In this document: piece after piece, positions 25,401 to 37,310 of the stretch
Position numbering within the stretch: position 1 is the first letter of the stretch
Layout: every line of letters begins with the position of its first letter
Origin: Styela clava
Lineage: Eukaryota; Chordata; Ascidiacea; Stolidobranchia; Styelidae
Direction of reading: 5' to 3'
DNA length: 64,000 nucleotides
Assembly (NCBI RefSeq): GCF_964204865.1
Contig: NC_135252.1
Coordinates: 2,170,001 to 2,234,000 of the forward strand
Position numbers and translations under genes: made by a program
The notes under the pieces: generated by a model
The model's database searches: none
The model's input: only the letters and a program-made list of their open reading frames with translations
What the model was told of the DNA's origin: nothing

Positions 25401-27819
25401 ATTGCATGGAGTTATATATAGTGATTATACCTATTTATGTTGCATTGCAAATGGAAAGGTAATTTAAATTACTGCTCTATAAAAGATCGCTGGAATTAAA
25501 ATCCACTTGAACCTAATTGTATTATCTATGGAGCCTCATGATATATTTAAAGTTAGAATTCGAGCATCTAAATTCTAAACAGATTAATCAAATTGCAAAT
25601 TTATCTCTTCTTGATCAAGAGATTTCTTAATTAATTAATGTAAAAACACAAAAAAGTTCAACTAAATGTCATTCGTACATTGTTGTGCTTTGACATTTCC
25701 TGTTTCCGGTGTCCGAAAGCAAAACGCGTGCGCAATGATGCATGGAACTTGACAATCTGTCATTTTTGCAGCAGCTGAATATGTTAGCTTCCGGATCGGT
25801 CGTGTTGTTTCTCTTAAATACATTAATTTATTGCAAAATGATTTAATTTGCACTTACTCGGGTTGAATAATTAAATCGAATCAGTAAAACGTTAAATATT
25901 ACTTCTATTGAAGATCCATTTCGGCATTACACGTTTCGTTGCCTATCTAGGTAATAAATATCATGCTCCCTTCTGTGTCATGTCAGCACTTATTATTACC
26001 ACATCTAAGGATCTAGTTATGACATCAGTTAAAATATAAAGGCATCAAAACTATAAATTAATTTGCTGTCCTTTTTTTGAACCTTTTGGATTTGGCAAAT
26101 ACCACTCTCGAGCGAGATTCATATTGAAGGTCTTGTTTCCTAATGACATTAATTTTATCTCTAGCTTTCCTGGATAAAACAGAAATTTAAAATTATCAAA
26201 CAAACTCAAAAAGAAATCGGTGCCAAAAACTAGTACTTTTCTATACTTGTTTATTCTTGATGATAAATCTGCATAGATACCTCCTCGAAAATTTCCTACC
26301 CATTCGGTCGTTTTTTGTTTATTAAGTAATTTGCGATTATTGTTTAATTATTATTGTTTGATTATTTGTTCAACGTATACGCCAATTGCATATAAATCAT
26401 GGTTCAAATCATGGTTCATGTTGTTTTTACATCTAAAAAGGAATTCTTTCTTCTACTGTTTCTTTTTTTTTAAACGAACCTATGCAAAAAAAATCATTTG
26501 AAGTTGAATCACGATGTTGTTGATAATCATCGTTATAAAATTTAGCAACCACGTGCTAATGTGTAACTGAATATTGAGAAACAACCGTACAGTTTGCTGC
26601 TTGCTATTACAAAAACGGTTTATAAATGAAAGTTGGCAAACATTAAATTTTATCATATTTGGTTATAATGCAAGCGACACATAATCGAAAATTGCCTTAT
26701 CATGATCCAAATGCCATTCAGAGCATTTATTTTATCTTACAGCACACCACATTTAAAATTGAGAAATGGCTGTAACTGAAAACATGGCGATATCGGAAAA
26801 TTCTTAAAAGTACATAATAAATTATGCTTAGCAAAGTCGCGACAATTTGATTACGAACGTACAGACATAACCAGGCAATTTTGATGGTGTACTCAAGGTT
26901 CACTACACTGTACTCAAGGTTTACGTCGTTGCATAAGAAATTTGTCACCGTCAGGAATTTAGCTGTTAAATAGGTATTTTCCAAGTAAAATATTGCTGTC
27001 AATTATTGCCGGACTGAATAACATCTTGAAAACTTTCCCACGAACAAACGGAAACACTGCATCAGCCACTGACAATCCATCTCTTTGATTAAGAGACTGA
27101 TTACATGGGGAATTTCGAGTTGGGCCTCGTAGCAGGCATTGTCAGAAATTATGAATCAAAGTCTAGCGCATACAGACTATACGGGAACTTCGTCATTGGG
27201 GTAGGGATGTGAAAATGTGAATCGATTTTTGAATGGATGTATTTATTTTGCCTTCTGTTGGAGATACTATCATTTTATATTTTTTGTATTATTTCCATTT
27301 TATTTCCAAATGTCTGCTTGTGAGGTGACATTAATTTGGTTTGCATTATAATCCAAGCAAATGTCGCCATTGTCATTCGAAAACATAATGGCATCTGAAG
27401 ATACAAAATGACATCTGAATAATTATGTACAATATTCAAGTTTACAATCTGCCTAAATGTTACCCGTAGATAGATTGGAGCATATTTTATCAATTATACG
27501 ATATCCGAAATCTAACATAATAGAACAAACATGGCAAGAGCTTTATCCAAAGTCACCCTTGTTTCAAACGTTCAACAGGCTAACCAAATCCGATGTTCAT
27601 TCAGCCAATTTTGGTTAATTGTGTACCAGCTCTTCAGTCACCGCCTTGGGAAGTGGAACTTCCAAATAGTGATGTATTGCTTGCTAATATTATTTCGAAA
27701 AACCTCTAGTAAACAAGCATATGATGAATATATTACCGAAAATCACGGTCAATACAATAGACAGATATGGGATGTGGTTCATCATTTTGTATTTTTGAGT
27801 ATGACGTTTCCAAAATTTT
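22447..27819. other. Large gene-poor interval
   Basis: About 5.4 kb with no exon I can support. TA-rich sequence (22471-22494) lies just upstream of the IL-17-like gene B start and could serve as its core promoter, but no clean TATAAA is seen. Near 26885-26925 the phrase GTACTCAAGGTT is repeated twice. Short open frames lack splice sites and family resemblance. Confidence 0.4.
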
Positions 27820-28170
27820 TCGACAAAATATCAAGTTCTTTCACAACTGAACTTTATGCTGTGTACAAGGCATTGCTTTAGATAGTTTTGCATCGGCCGT
27901 CACATGTTTTGATTTTAACCGATTGTTTGGGCCTTTTACAGAGATTAAGTAAAATTTTCCTTGTGAATCATATGTTTTTGGTTTTAAATTAAAACTATTC
28001 TATCTTCTATCTGAAGGCAAAAAATCCACGCAGATTTCACGTGAATCTCAGGACATGTTGTAATTACTGGCAACGAAAAAGCAGATAAACTAGCAAAAGA
28101 AACAACAATGCAAGAAAATAGTGTAACATCAGTCATCAAACTCTCGAAAAACGAAGTCAATTATCAATGT
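27820..28170 (+). pseudogene. RNase H fragment of a LINE-type retrotransposon
   Basis: Decayed pieces of an RNase H domain of the kind found at the C-terminus of I/Jockey-like LINE polyproteins. Seen in order: SSSFTTELYAVYKALL, an in-frame stop, then SHVLILTDCLGLLQRLSK, then GHVVITGNEKADKLAKET near 28050-28110. Acidic residues of the active site are visible in ELYA, TDCL and NEKAD. There is at least one stop and one shift. The reverse transcriptase part was not found upstream, although frames from 27531 may belong to the same element. Confidence 0.75.
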
Positions 28171-28389
28171 AAAGTGCGACATGGAATTGAATAGCTAACA
28201 ATTCAACGCGTAATATCACAGTTCTGAGGCACAAAACCAAGCCAATTATAAGCACCATTTAAAATAATAATAATATTCTGCTCTTGCAAGTTTTCTTTTA
28301 TCAGTTCAAGAAGAATTGCAAAGAAAGTTTTTTTCTTTTTTATTTCTTATAAATCATTACTATTATGTTTTACAAAGACGAATTAACTT

Positions 28390-28710
28390 TCAATTAGCTT
28401 TATAAAAAAAGTGCGATTCATCAGATAACCGAGCATGATCCAAAAAGTCCAGATTGTCTTCGATTGTTTCGAACAACCATTCATACAATTTAACAAGTTT
28501 TGCCATGTTAGCCACTGTGAGCATATGTTTTATTCCGATCTGATAATCATACAAAAGTAGAGCTGCTTTGAGAACACGTTTCATACATTCTCGCGAAATC
28601 CACAGTTTTTGACTGCGCCATTGAATCATTTTCTTTGGACTCTGCTGTCTGACTAATTTCCGTACTGCGCCAATGTTTCTTTCTGTTCTAGCACTAACCT
28701 TCCGACATGA
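28390..28710 (-). pseudogene. Tc/mariner-type transposase fragment
   Basis: Minus-strand reading gives VRKLVRQQSPKK, then MIQWRSQKLWISRECMKRVL, then a helical linker, then YEWLFETIEDNLDFLDHARL and SDESHFFYKAN. This matches the helix-turn-helix (RRSQELGIS-like) followed by the first catalytic aspartate block (SDEAHF) of Tc1/mariner-like transposases. The second and third catalytic residues were not found, so only the N-terminal half remains. Confidence 0.7.
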
Positions 28711-29435
28711 ATGATTGTCTGTGATACAAATAGAAGTATGATTTTACACCATGCCATACTTATTAAACTCCTTAATCAATCCAATTTTGCTTTTTATCAA
28801 CATCGATGGTCACCCATAAAAATTACTTGTACGACCCTGTATGATTTGTTGGCAAAATCGACTTCCACCGATAGAGTTGTTTATACCTGGGAGAACAGAA
28901 CACGTTGGTGACGGCCATGGTTCCAATCTTCCATAAAATGATTCTAGCATAATCAGGATTGTCAATGAAAAGGGGTAAGAAAAACCCCATCGATAAATTG
29001 ACTTGGTTACTTAGTTTCCGTTTCGAACAATATATAACTTTCATGTTATATCATATTGAATATAGCCCTTCTGAACATTTTTCGCTATCACGTCTAGATT
29101 TTTAATAATAAATACTATGAATACATAATAGGTAAATTTGCGATATTTTAGAAATACCACACTTATGTTTTGGTTTATAGCATAATTAAATAAATTATAC
29201 ACTGAGCCAATCGAGGCGTGTATATTGTGTGAGGCTTATGTTTTACGTAATAAAAAATAGTTATTGCCATGCTCCATGTAACACTACTAAACTTGCTACA
29301 TCGAATTTAATGAAGAAATCGTGGCGTGTCCTTACTCATCTACAACTTCAAACTGATTTCCGATATCAATGATATTCCGATATCGTTTCCAATACACATA
29401 TCGAACCAGTTACAGTCTCACAAAGTCATCTAGAT

Positions 29436-30468
29436 CAGGGGTGTTAAACGCGCGACCCGCGGACCGCATGCGGCCCCAGGGAACTTCCAATGCGGCCCTA
29501 GAAACGCTTAACAACAATTGTAATATTTTGCAAGTTTTTTTGCATGTAATACATTTTTTAAACCTTTCAAATTGAAATTGATTATCAACACAGAAAACGA
29601 CAATTTACAGAATGTAGTTTTGAAAAATTACAAATTTTCTGTCGTCGTTTTGACCCGATTATGGATACACCTCAAGCTAGCAAAAGAATACTCGGCAAAA
29701 AACACTTCAGTGATTAGGAATATACGCATGAAGAATGCATGAAGAAGGTCGCATTTTTCGAGAAAAATGGGAGATACAATTTTTCTGTGCATTTCTCAAA
29801 ATTCATACTGTTTTATTTGTCACTATTCCATTAGTACAATGAAAAAATACAATATAAGTAGACATTATCAGAATGAGCACAGCAGTCAATATGACAAATT
29901 TAAAGATCAACTTCGAACCATGAAACTGTTGCAGTTAAAAGCACAGCTAAATCAGCAGCAAACCTGCTTTAAAACAAACTGTAAAAGTAACGTTGCCACT
30001 TTTTCAGCCAGCTATGAACTTAGCCAGGTGGTTGCAGTCTCTGGAAAGCCTGATATTGATGGAGCTTCCATAAAAAACTGCCTTGTAAAAACATTTGAAA
30101 CTTTTCAAAGATATATTGCTGACAAGAACTACAGTTGCTACTAGAATTGATAAGATGTGCCTAAATTTGAAAACAAATAAAATTAGCCTCTGCTGACTTT
30201 GAATATTTTTTCCTAGCAATTGATGAAATTTGTGATATATCAGGCACTGCACAACTTGCGGTCTTTATACGACATTTCAAATTTAAGAAAATACCAAAAC
30301 TTTATTGCGCAGTTTTATTACATCACAATATGTGTAACAAACTACACTTACCTAAAAATATGCTTTAAGTATACATATATATAAATATATCAAAAACTGT
30401 TCGCGGCCCTTGGCACATTTCCCAAAATGCAATACGATCCTCGAATACCCCCGAGTTTGACACCCCTG
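29436..30468 (+). mobile_element. Complete-ended short hAT element with BED-finger ORF
   Basis: Bounded by terminal inverted repeats CAGGGGTGTTAAAC and GTTTGACACCCCTG and flanked by a perfect 8-bp TSD, ATCTAGAT (29428-29435 and 30469-30476). Length 1033 bp. Inside, an ORF at 29767-30144 (125 residues) begins MGDTIFLCIS and carries a BED-type finger (CFICHYSIS, then YNISRHYQNEHSS), LKAQLNQQQTCF, and ASYELSQVVAVSGKPDIDGA. That is the N-terminus of a ZBED/GTF2IRD2-like transposase. The catalytic and dimerisation regions are absent, so the element is an internally deleted, non-autonomous derivative. Subterminal GCGGCCC-rich stretches flank the ends (29469-29500 and near 30405). Confidence 0.9.
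29767..30144 (+). pseudogene. Truncated BED-zinc-finger transposase N-terminus
   Basis: Encodes the BED finger and linker of a hAT transposase, 125 residues, ending at a stop after TFETFQRYIADKNYSC. Cysteines C-x2-C (CFIC) and the downstream H-x4-H (HYQNEH) fit a DNA-binding BED finger. The frame after the stop is broken, and no RNase-H-like catalytic triad is present within the element. Confidence 0.8.
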
Positions 30469-30610
30469 ATCTAGATGCAAATGGGATCAACAAAGTCATC
30501 GCATCTATGCAGGAGCAATACTTTTTATAATCAGATTCATTTCGCTTCTGTGAACGAAGGCGAAAATGATCGCTGACTCAGTAGCCTTGCTGTAAATTCA
30601 CACATTTTAC

Positions 30611-31330
30611 TTAAGAAAATAATTTTTCGGGCAGCTTATGCTGCAATGGCATCCACGTGGCAAAAAGCACTTCGTCTTTGGTCCGCTTTGCGTTTGGAGC
30701 CCTGCCTTTATTCATATTCTTACACCCGACTTGAAACCATACCGCAGCACCAATACTAAATCCAGCACATTTATTCCAACAGGGAAAGATAAAATTTGTG
30801 AATAAACCATTGAAGCTTGAAAAATCCTCACCACCAGTGTGCAATTTCAACGCTTTTACAATTCTTCTGATACAGCCTCTGTTGATATAGCAAATAAACA
30901 CAGAAATCTGCGATATATCTGCTATGTCTTTACATTCATTCAACGCGTCGAATGCAAAGGGAACTGTTTTAACTGATTTAGAATCTGTTCGAGCCTTTTG
31001 CTTCGCTGTTGATAAAGCGAATACATCTAATTTTTTGATTTGTAAATTAGCTAACAAGAACATACTAAAAGTAGGCAGTTTATTTGTTCGTCGCTGAAAA
31101 TGCTTCTTAACACTTTCCTGCCTGTAATTGCTTTAAACTTGCGTTCAAAACACTCGTTGGGCTTTCTAATACCATTAGGATAATTTGTCTTCAAATGGCC
31201 CTCCCATTTGTTTTTCGTCATGATTCTGCCGAGAGAACTTTGGGACATACCACACACTCTAGTTTGCCATCAGATTCAGTAAAACCCAGTTTTAGTAAAT
31301 CTTCACCAATCCACTGTGATAGTTTGTAGT
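30611..31330 (-). pseudogene. Second ZBED5/GTF2IRD2-like hAT transposase fragment
   Basis: Minus-strand pieces match one protein in order: LKLGFTESDGKLECVVCPK (zinc-binding start), KWEGHLKTNYPNGIRKPNEC with FERKFKAI (31051-31257), then ADISQISVFICYI, LKLHTGGEDFSSFNGLF, WNKCAGFSIGAA, APNAKRTK and HKLPEKL (30611-31063). These follow the family order DISxxSQL, TGEDIF, WKNCxGxCTDGAA, APNAxxTHC and KTLPxxL. Key residues are substituted and frames broken, so it is dead. It lies only 140 bp beyond the complete element at 29436-30468 but in opposite orientation and is probably a separate insertion. Confidence 0.7.
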
Positions 31331-32676
31331 TGGGTTTAGTTTGTAGTTGCGTTTTTGAATCGATATAGTAAGCATCACACGATTTTGAAAAAATTCTGTT
31401 TTTCAATATTATTATTGTTAAAACAGTATAAACTCTTTGTAAAACAATATGGTAATGGTCGATAGGAAATAAAGAAAAAAAGACACTTTCTTTGCAATTC
31501 TCATTGAATTTATGAAAGAAAACTAGCAAAGGAAGCAGAAGATGAATGACGCAGTAGTGATAATACAAAAAAAACACCCCATATTCAATTTAAACATTGA
31601 TACGTGTACAATACGTGTTCATTGAGAGTTCTAATGCCTCAATGGTACCGTAAAAAAATCCTAAAGTGTACAGGTCTACTTAAAGTTCGACTCAACCATA
31701 GACACTTGACTTACAACTCAGTACGCCATATATTCAGAATTCAGAAGTAACGTTAATTTCTATTCAAAAAAGTTTTAAAATTCTCTGTATGTGCTTTCAG
31801 AAAGGTCGTAAAATATGTTGAAATGACTTAGATTTTCTCAAGAGTAAAGAGTAATTTTTAAAACAGCTTATCTAACGTAAAATATAGCTGATGATAGCTT
31901 ATTTAGAATATAGATCAATAAGGAAACGAAGATTGCGATTTTACAATATATTAACGTGAAAGGCATGGAACTTCTAGAAGAAACACAGCGTTCTGCAAAA
32001 ACGCAAACGTTTTGATGAATAGTCTGTCTGTTCAGGCGTGGCCTAGTCTATTTGGAAAGTAGGGGCCATTTCATATAAAGACTATGCTCCCTTCAAGAAG
32101 AAAATACTCCTAAAAACTGTGTCTATTTTCGAAAATCCATGCTTTAAAAATTCCATGAACCAACAAAAGATACACTTTCCCCACCTATGTTACTCCCGAA
32201 GAAGCTACGGTCTTCATATAAAGTTCTGTTCTGCTATAAAAAGACCTCATTTACAAATGCTGTGCTACTTTTTGAAACATTTATTATTATTAGTTTAGGC
32301 CCTTTATGAAAGGTATGTATATCTACAAGCATTATATCGCAAACGCCAAAGCTCTAATACCCGTGCTTCACAGTAGTGTGATATTTTAAAAAATTCGCTT
32401 TACAACTTCCGGACAATTAGCTAACTGAAACTCTAGCTAGAGTATTGCGGCATACCCAAAACCGAAATGCAATATAATTATAATTCAACTAATAAATTTA
32501 TTATTTTGAAGTTGATGAAATACTGTGAAAAAGAAACACTGTGTCGACTCTTCCTCGGTACTTCGACTGAGGTTGCAAAATCGATTTGAATGAAAATGTA
32601 TCTTGTCAGAACAAGCCAGTATTTTAGCATTTTAATATTAAGCGATTTGTGTACAAGGAACACAAAATCAAATATT
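31331..32676. other. Intergenic, nothing recognised
   Basis: AT-rich sequence with no exon, repeat boundary or RNA gene that I can support. Confidence 0.35.
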
Positions 32677-33416
32677 AGGCGGCGAGCCAAGGCCATTTAT
32701 CTTTCAGTTTCGTAGCGCACATAAGGTAACTACCTGAAAATGATTTTAAAATGTTCCTTAGAAATTTAGTAACAAATATTGCCTTGTTCCCACTTCCAAA
32801 AGTTGCACGTTTTACAGAAAAAACTCTTTTACTACAATAAATATGTGTTACCATCTGTCCTATTTTCTCTGCTTTTCCGTTATCATGGGCCAATGAACGC
32901 AGACTTCTGCATGGCGTAACAATCAAATTAGTCAGCTGTAGGTGGATCCCCCGTGTTCGGGTAAATATCAGATGTACTACTGCTCGCTTTTGCGTTGAGT
33001 TGGGTACAATGTTCCCTCTAATTTTTTGTAATATGTGTGCGCAGAAATTTTGGTGTGTGCGCACTTTTTTGGAAATTACTAATATTTGTACAAAAACCGA
33101 TAAAGAAATTTTGGCGTTCTAACCGGGTAATGGGTGGGCCAACAACAAACTTTCTCAACCTGCCAATCGAGAACATTGTTACATTACATCGAAATACGTC
33201 TGTGCGCAGTAAATCTATGTGTGTGCGCAGCCTCTGAAAGCTGTGTGCGCGCGCACACGCGCACACCTTAGAGGGAACACTGGTTGGGTAGCCTTTCCAT
33301 AGTTTTTTTTTCAGTTATTATTAGTTCAGTTATTCTAAGTAGGTGTTGAAAAGTATAAGTAAGATATTAAACACTTGTATATCCTTACCATAAATAGCAA
33401 TTTTAGTTGAGCACTA
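32677..33416. repeat. Inverted repeat, left arm (with MITE inside)
   Basis: Reverse complement of about 35386-35805. Matching blocks: 32677-32880 pairs with about 35590-35805 (GTTGCACGTTTTAC, TTTTAAAATGTTCC and others), and 33283-33400 pairs with 35386-35490 (TATGGAAAG, AAGTATAAGTAAG, ATTAAACACTTGTA). The left arm is interrupted by a 276-bp hAT MITE at 33007-33282; the right arm has the uninterrupted sequence. Identity between arms is moderate, so the repeat is old. Confidence 0.7.
33007..33282. mobile_element. hAT MITE with perfect TSD
   Basis: A 276-bp element with ends CAATGTTCCCTCTAA and TTAGAGGGAACACTG, flanked by a perfect 8-bp TSD GTTGGGTA (32999-33006 and 33283-33290). The interior is rich in GTGTGCGC motifs and has no coding potential of its own. 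The related right arm near 35495-35510 shows the pre-insertion sequence (GTTGGGC once), which proves the insertion. Confidence 0.9.
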
Positions 33417-34260
33417 GCTCATAAGACGTTGTTAAATAGGTACGGTGCGGTAACTCCAAGGAAGGCTAGACCTAGAATAATATGTCACAAACAACGATAT
33501 TTTTTGGCTAGCATGAAATGTTTATGATTAATTTAATGACTCTGTTTCTGTAATGCACGGTTGTGTGAAAGAGAAGAAAATAATCAATTTTACTAATGTC
33601 GGTTGGTCTAAATCTAAATTCATAGAGTCGACAAGAACCTGGGAAGCAATGATAAGTTATGCCGGAGTGGAAAGAAAAATAGCATTGGAAACGATTGAGA
33701 GGTGAGAAATCAAGTTGTAGACAGACAGTTGATGTTTTAAAATATAGTCTATAGTCCATACTCATACTGTCATAGGGCATTTCAGACTGTGATATATATA
33801 TCAAAATTTAGTGTAGATATAGTCTAGTAATGGTATGGAAACACTGCTGGACTGTAGTACATGCAATGAGCATATATACTCTCATTGAGTACATCGGATA
33901 AAATGCATTATGTATTCAATGTATTAGTTAGTATTTAGTGGTATTTTTACTCTCATGCTGTTCAAAATATGATTTTCATCCTCATTTTAGATACTGTACT
34001 ACAAAAGAAAACGGCAATGTTCCACCAATCCGACCTAACGCAGGCTCTAATCCCTGCTGCTATCAGTCCTATAAAATGGATTAAACAAGAACTCTTGAAG
34101 CGTGAAGGTATATGAGAATCATAATAGTTGCAAACAGCTTAGAGGGGTTTCCATATTAAAATACTTTAGCACTTTCCTGCAATTGGAACTGCCCATCATA
34201 CTCATGTTGGAGACTTCATTGAGGTTTTCAATTCATTTTTTGTCTCAACTATGAAGATCT

Positions 34261-34626
34261 TTTGAGGTTAACGAGGCATTAATAAATAAAGCTGAGGAAT
34301 TTGTTTGTTCACTGTATGAAGAGGATATGAAGAATGTAAATGATACCAGGGCACGTCTATTTAACACTGGCAAACATAAGGATTATACTCTCCCACCCAA
34401 CAATGATTCACTGAAGAAGCATGTGGCCCTCAAATCAGTTCTTGAGTTGGCAAACTGCAAGTGTAAGAAAAATAGTCAAAATAATTTATGCAAGTGTGGA
34501 AAAATCAACTTAAATTGCACAGATTTTTGTTTTTGTATTGACTGCAAAAATCACAGTACACTTATAGGGGAAAAGTCGATTTTCGAGATGTGGATTTCAA
34601 AAACAATTCAGAAAAAAGTGAATTAG
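34261..34626 (+). pseudogene. Cysteine-rich CXC (tesmin/TSO1-like) domain ORF fragment
   Basis: The open frame reads FEVNEALINKAEEFVCSLYE, an RARLFNTGKHKDYTLPPNND segment, then LKKHVALKSVLELANCKC and CGKINLNCTDFCFCIDCKNH, with the stop at 34624-34626. The C-terminal spacing (CKCKK, LCKCGK, LNCTDFCFC, CKN) resembles the CXC domains of tesmin/TSO1. I recall the preceding LPPNNDSLKKHV phrase from transposon-like or orphan metazoan ORFs that end in such a domain. In those, a longer stretch separates the two parts, so this copy is probably internally deleted. A stop lies just upstream (34255-34257), so the fragment lacks its N-terminus. It sits in the loop of the 32.7/35.8-kb inverted repeat. Confidence 0.55.
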
Positions 34627-35317
34627 ATATTGCAGTTGATTTAATAAGTATCATTTATTTGTTTGTTTTTTCGGACATTTGTTAGTGTCGTAGTCCTGTT
34701 TCTAGAAATAATATTGCCTTTGTTCAAATACATAACCACATAAACCAAAAAAAGACTAAATGTAATATTTCTGTTCACTATGTTATGTACATACTGTACA
34801 TTCATTTAATTTTCTTGACATTTCCAGTAAATTTCTAAGTGAGAAATAACTGATTTATTTGTGTTTTCGTGCTCACGATGTTAATTTGTGACTTCATTGC
34901 TTAAAAATAAATACGTTTGATAGCTTCTATAATATGGATGTAGATTTTTAGGCTGTTTTTGTTGTAAACTGCTTGTGGGTATTACATAAAATTTATTCGA
35001 CCTTTCGAGGTCACTCGCGACTCCTGTCACACAATTAAAGTATTTTTGTTATTGGTTACATGTATGCCATATTTTTCGTAATCTACCTAGTAAAATATGA
35101 TTGACTGAGGAAGTCTGATTTTGGTCAGGCAAAACGTTACAGGAATACATTTGTGTTAGTGTGCTGTAGGGCTCTCGAATTGCATAGTTCTTATGTATGT
35201 GTTGTAAACTTATGGTTATTGAATTTCCGGGAACCTCTTATATTCAATTTCGCTGTAACGCTGTAATGCGTTCAGTATGTTCATTTTCACACAAAACTGA
35301 AGAATTTATTTAGTTAC

Positions 35318-35805
35318 CAGATCTGCGCTACGAAACTCATTTTCTGGGCGTTTTCAAGGCTTCGTCTCACGGCCCATATCCGTGGTAAGGATCTACAAGT
35401 GTTTAATACCTTACTTATACTTTTTAACAACGTCTTAGCATAACTTAACTAATAATAACTAAACAGGGCTATGGAAAGGCTGCCCAACTTAACGCAAGAT
35501 CGAGCAGTAATAACTAAGATTCATCCACTCGCTAACAGGTGATTCGATTCAATTGTTACGTCATGTAGAAGTCATTGTTCATTGCTGGAAATGTAGAGAA
35601 TATAGGACAGATCGTAGCACATATTTCTTGTAGTAAAAGCGTCTTTTCCGTAAAACGTGCAACTTTTGGAAGTGAGAACAAGGCAATATTTGTTACTAAA
35701 TTTTCAAGGGACATTTTAAAATCATTTTTAGGTAGTTACCTGATGTGCTCTACGAAACTCACATTCTAGGCGTTTTTCAGGGCCTCGGCTCGCGGCCTAT
35801 ATCTT
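35318..35805. repeat. Inverted repeat, right arm, with internal direct repeats
   Basis: Positions 35318-35385 and 35737-35805 are imperfect direct repeats (CTACGAAACTCA, GGCGTTTT, CGGCC-CATATC type blocks). The sequence between pairs in reverse with 32677-33416. It carries the empty site of the MITE that is present at 33007-33282. Direct repeats at both edges suggest an element with repeated ends, but I could not assign a class. Confidence 0.6.
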
Positions 35806-35944
35806 ATTATCAAAATTTTGAAGCATTCTGTGAAGAAACAGAGGCTGGAAAACATAAGCTAAGAGGCTGACAAAGAGATGTTTGCGAACTCAGTGCTCTC
35901 GATCCTTACGATAACGGTACCGATTCGGTGTTCATATATCAGAG

Positions 35945-37056
35945 CAACGGTGGGCAAACCGCGGCTTGTGGGCCGCATGCGTCTCGAAAGATTTAATGCG
36001 CTTTTCTCGCTAGCATTAATTATTATCTAAATTTAACTAAGAGAAACTGTATCAGTTTTTTTAAATTTATTAATCGGTAGAAGAAGTTTTCATCAATGAT
36101 TAGGACAAATTATGTTTTAGTACGAAAATTGTTGTAGAGTAGAATTTTAAATTTGAATCATTCGATAAATCTTACGTCACAATGGTCAAATGTTTGCGCC
36201 TATGTTGGGTGTATGTCATGATGGATAGGATTCACATATTTATCTAGTGGGAGAAGACAGCCGATCGGTAAGTATGTTGATAGGTATTTGCCTGTCTGTC
36301 TATCTGTCTGTTTGTTTGTTTGTCTTTTAGATGCACGCGATATCTCACGAAAGCGATTGAATCTGCTCCAGATTTTGCATGTGCATTCATCATATCTCGG
36401 ACCAGAAGCCTATTGATTTTGGGCGAATTATGTCGTATAATTAGCGAGTTATTAATTAATTAGTGATGGGACACAAGGTGTCACTATGGAGTAAGAGCGC
36501 TGTTTCGGGTTCCCCTAACTTTCGATCGATAAGTCTTCGGTCTCTGACCGATATTCTCGGTCAGCCAGTTATTTGTTCTCAGATGCATGGACTTTGTTCT
36601 CAGATGCATGGACTTGGTGGTGGAGGAAGCCATAACCACTCTACGGCGGTGAGGAGTCCAGCAATCCTATCGCACATAATTAGCCCCGCATAACACAAAT
36701 TTATGACATCATTTGGCAAGGAATCCGATGCAACAACTGAAGCTATAGTTTTGTTATATAATGGAATATTGCTCCTGCTAAACACCCATACTCTGACTGT
36801 GATTTTGTGAAAAATAAATATGGCTGATGTTGTCGCAGTCTTGAATCCCAACAACACGAACCGACTGATAACCCAAACGCCGGTTGCGCATTGCACTACA
36901 CAAAGGAAAAGATCCCAAATTAATACCAATGTAATAGTTACAATGCAGAATGATTTAATGAGTTCTAATATCAACAATTTCAAAAATTATGCGGCCCGCA
37001 CACATTTCTGACTCGCTGCATTCGGCTCTTATACTATAAATTTTTGCCTACCCCTG
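35945..37056. mobile_element. Old hAT-like element carrying the dispersed repeat
   Basis: Ends CAACGGTGGGCAAACC and TTTTTGCCTACCCCTG form imperfect inverted repeats of the CAGGGGTGGGCAAAC type. The flanks TATCAGAG (35937-35944) and TATTGGAG (37057-37064) agree at six of eight positions, as expected for an aged TSD. A GCGGCTTGTGGGCCGCATGC-type subterminal stretch is present. Positions 36268-36550 inside are the second copy of the repeat seen at 5746-6010. No transposase frame survives. Confidence 0.7.
36268..36550. repeat. Dispersed repeat, copy 2
   Basis: Same orientation and order of blocks as 5746-6010: GTATGTTGATA, TCTGT/TTTGT tract, AGATGCACGCGATATCTCAC, CTGCTCCAGATTTTGCATG, GACCAGAAGCCTATTGAT, GATCGATAAGTC. 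Just beyond it, ATGCATGGACTTTGTTCTCAG-like units at about 36575-36612 are tandemly repeated. It lies within a hAT-like element, so it either inserted there or belongs to it. Confidence 0.75.
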
Positions 37057-37310
37057 TATTGGAGTATTGATGTGCACGATATGCACATGAGGGTTATTTT
37101 GCTAAAAACACGATGGAATGAAAAGAATAAAATCACTTATCTATAAATCGAATTCGATCGGGAATTTTTTGAATACCGAATATTTAAAACAACCCTCAGT
37201 TATATAAATATATTTTAAAACGTGTGGACATGAAATGCATGAAAGAATATATGTCAAATATAAAAAATATTCCAGTGAACGAACACTAGCAAGAGATGTT
37301 GTAGTCATCA

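Noticed and set aside
28711-29044. Continuation of the Tc/mariner fragment or a separate gene
   Set aside because: The frames on either strand show no catalytic block (DD or PPRSPDLNP-like) and no splice context.
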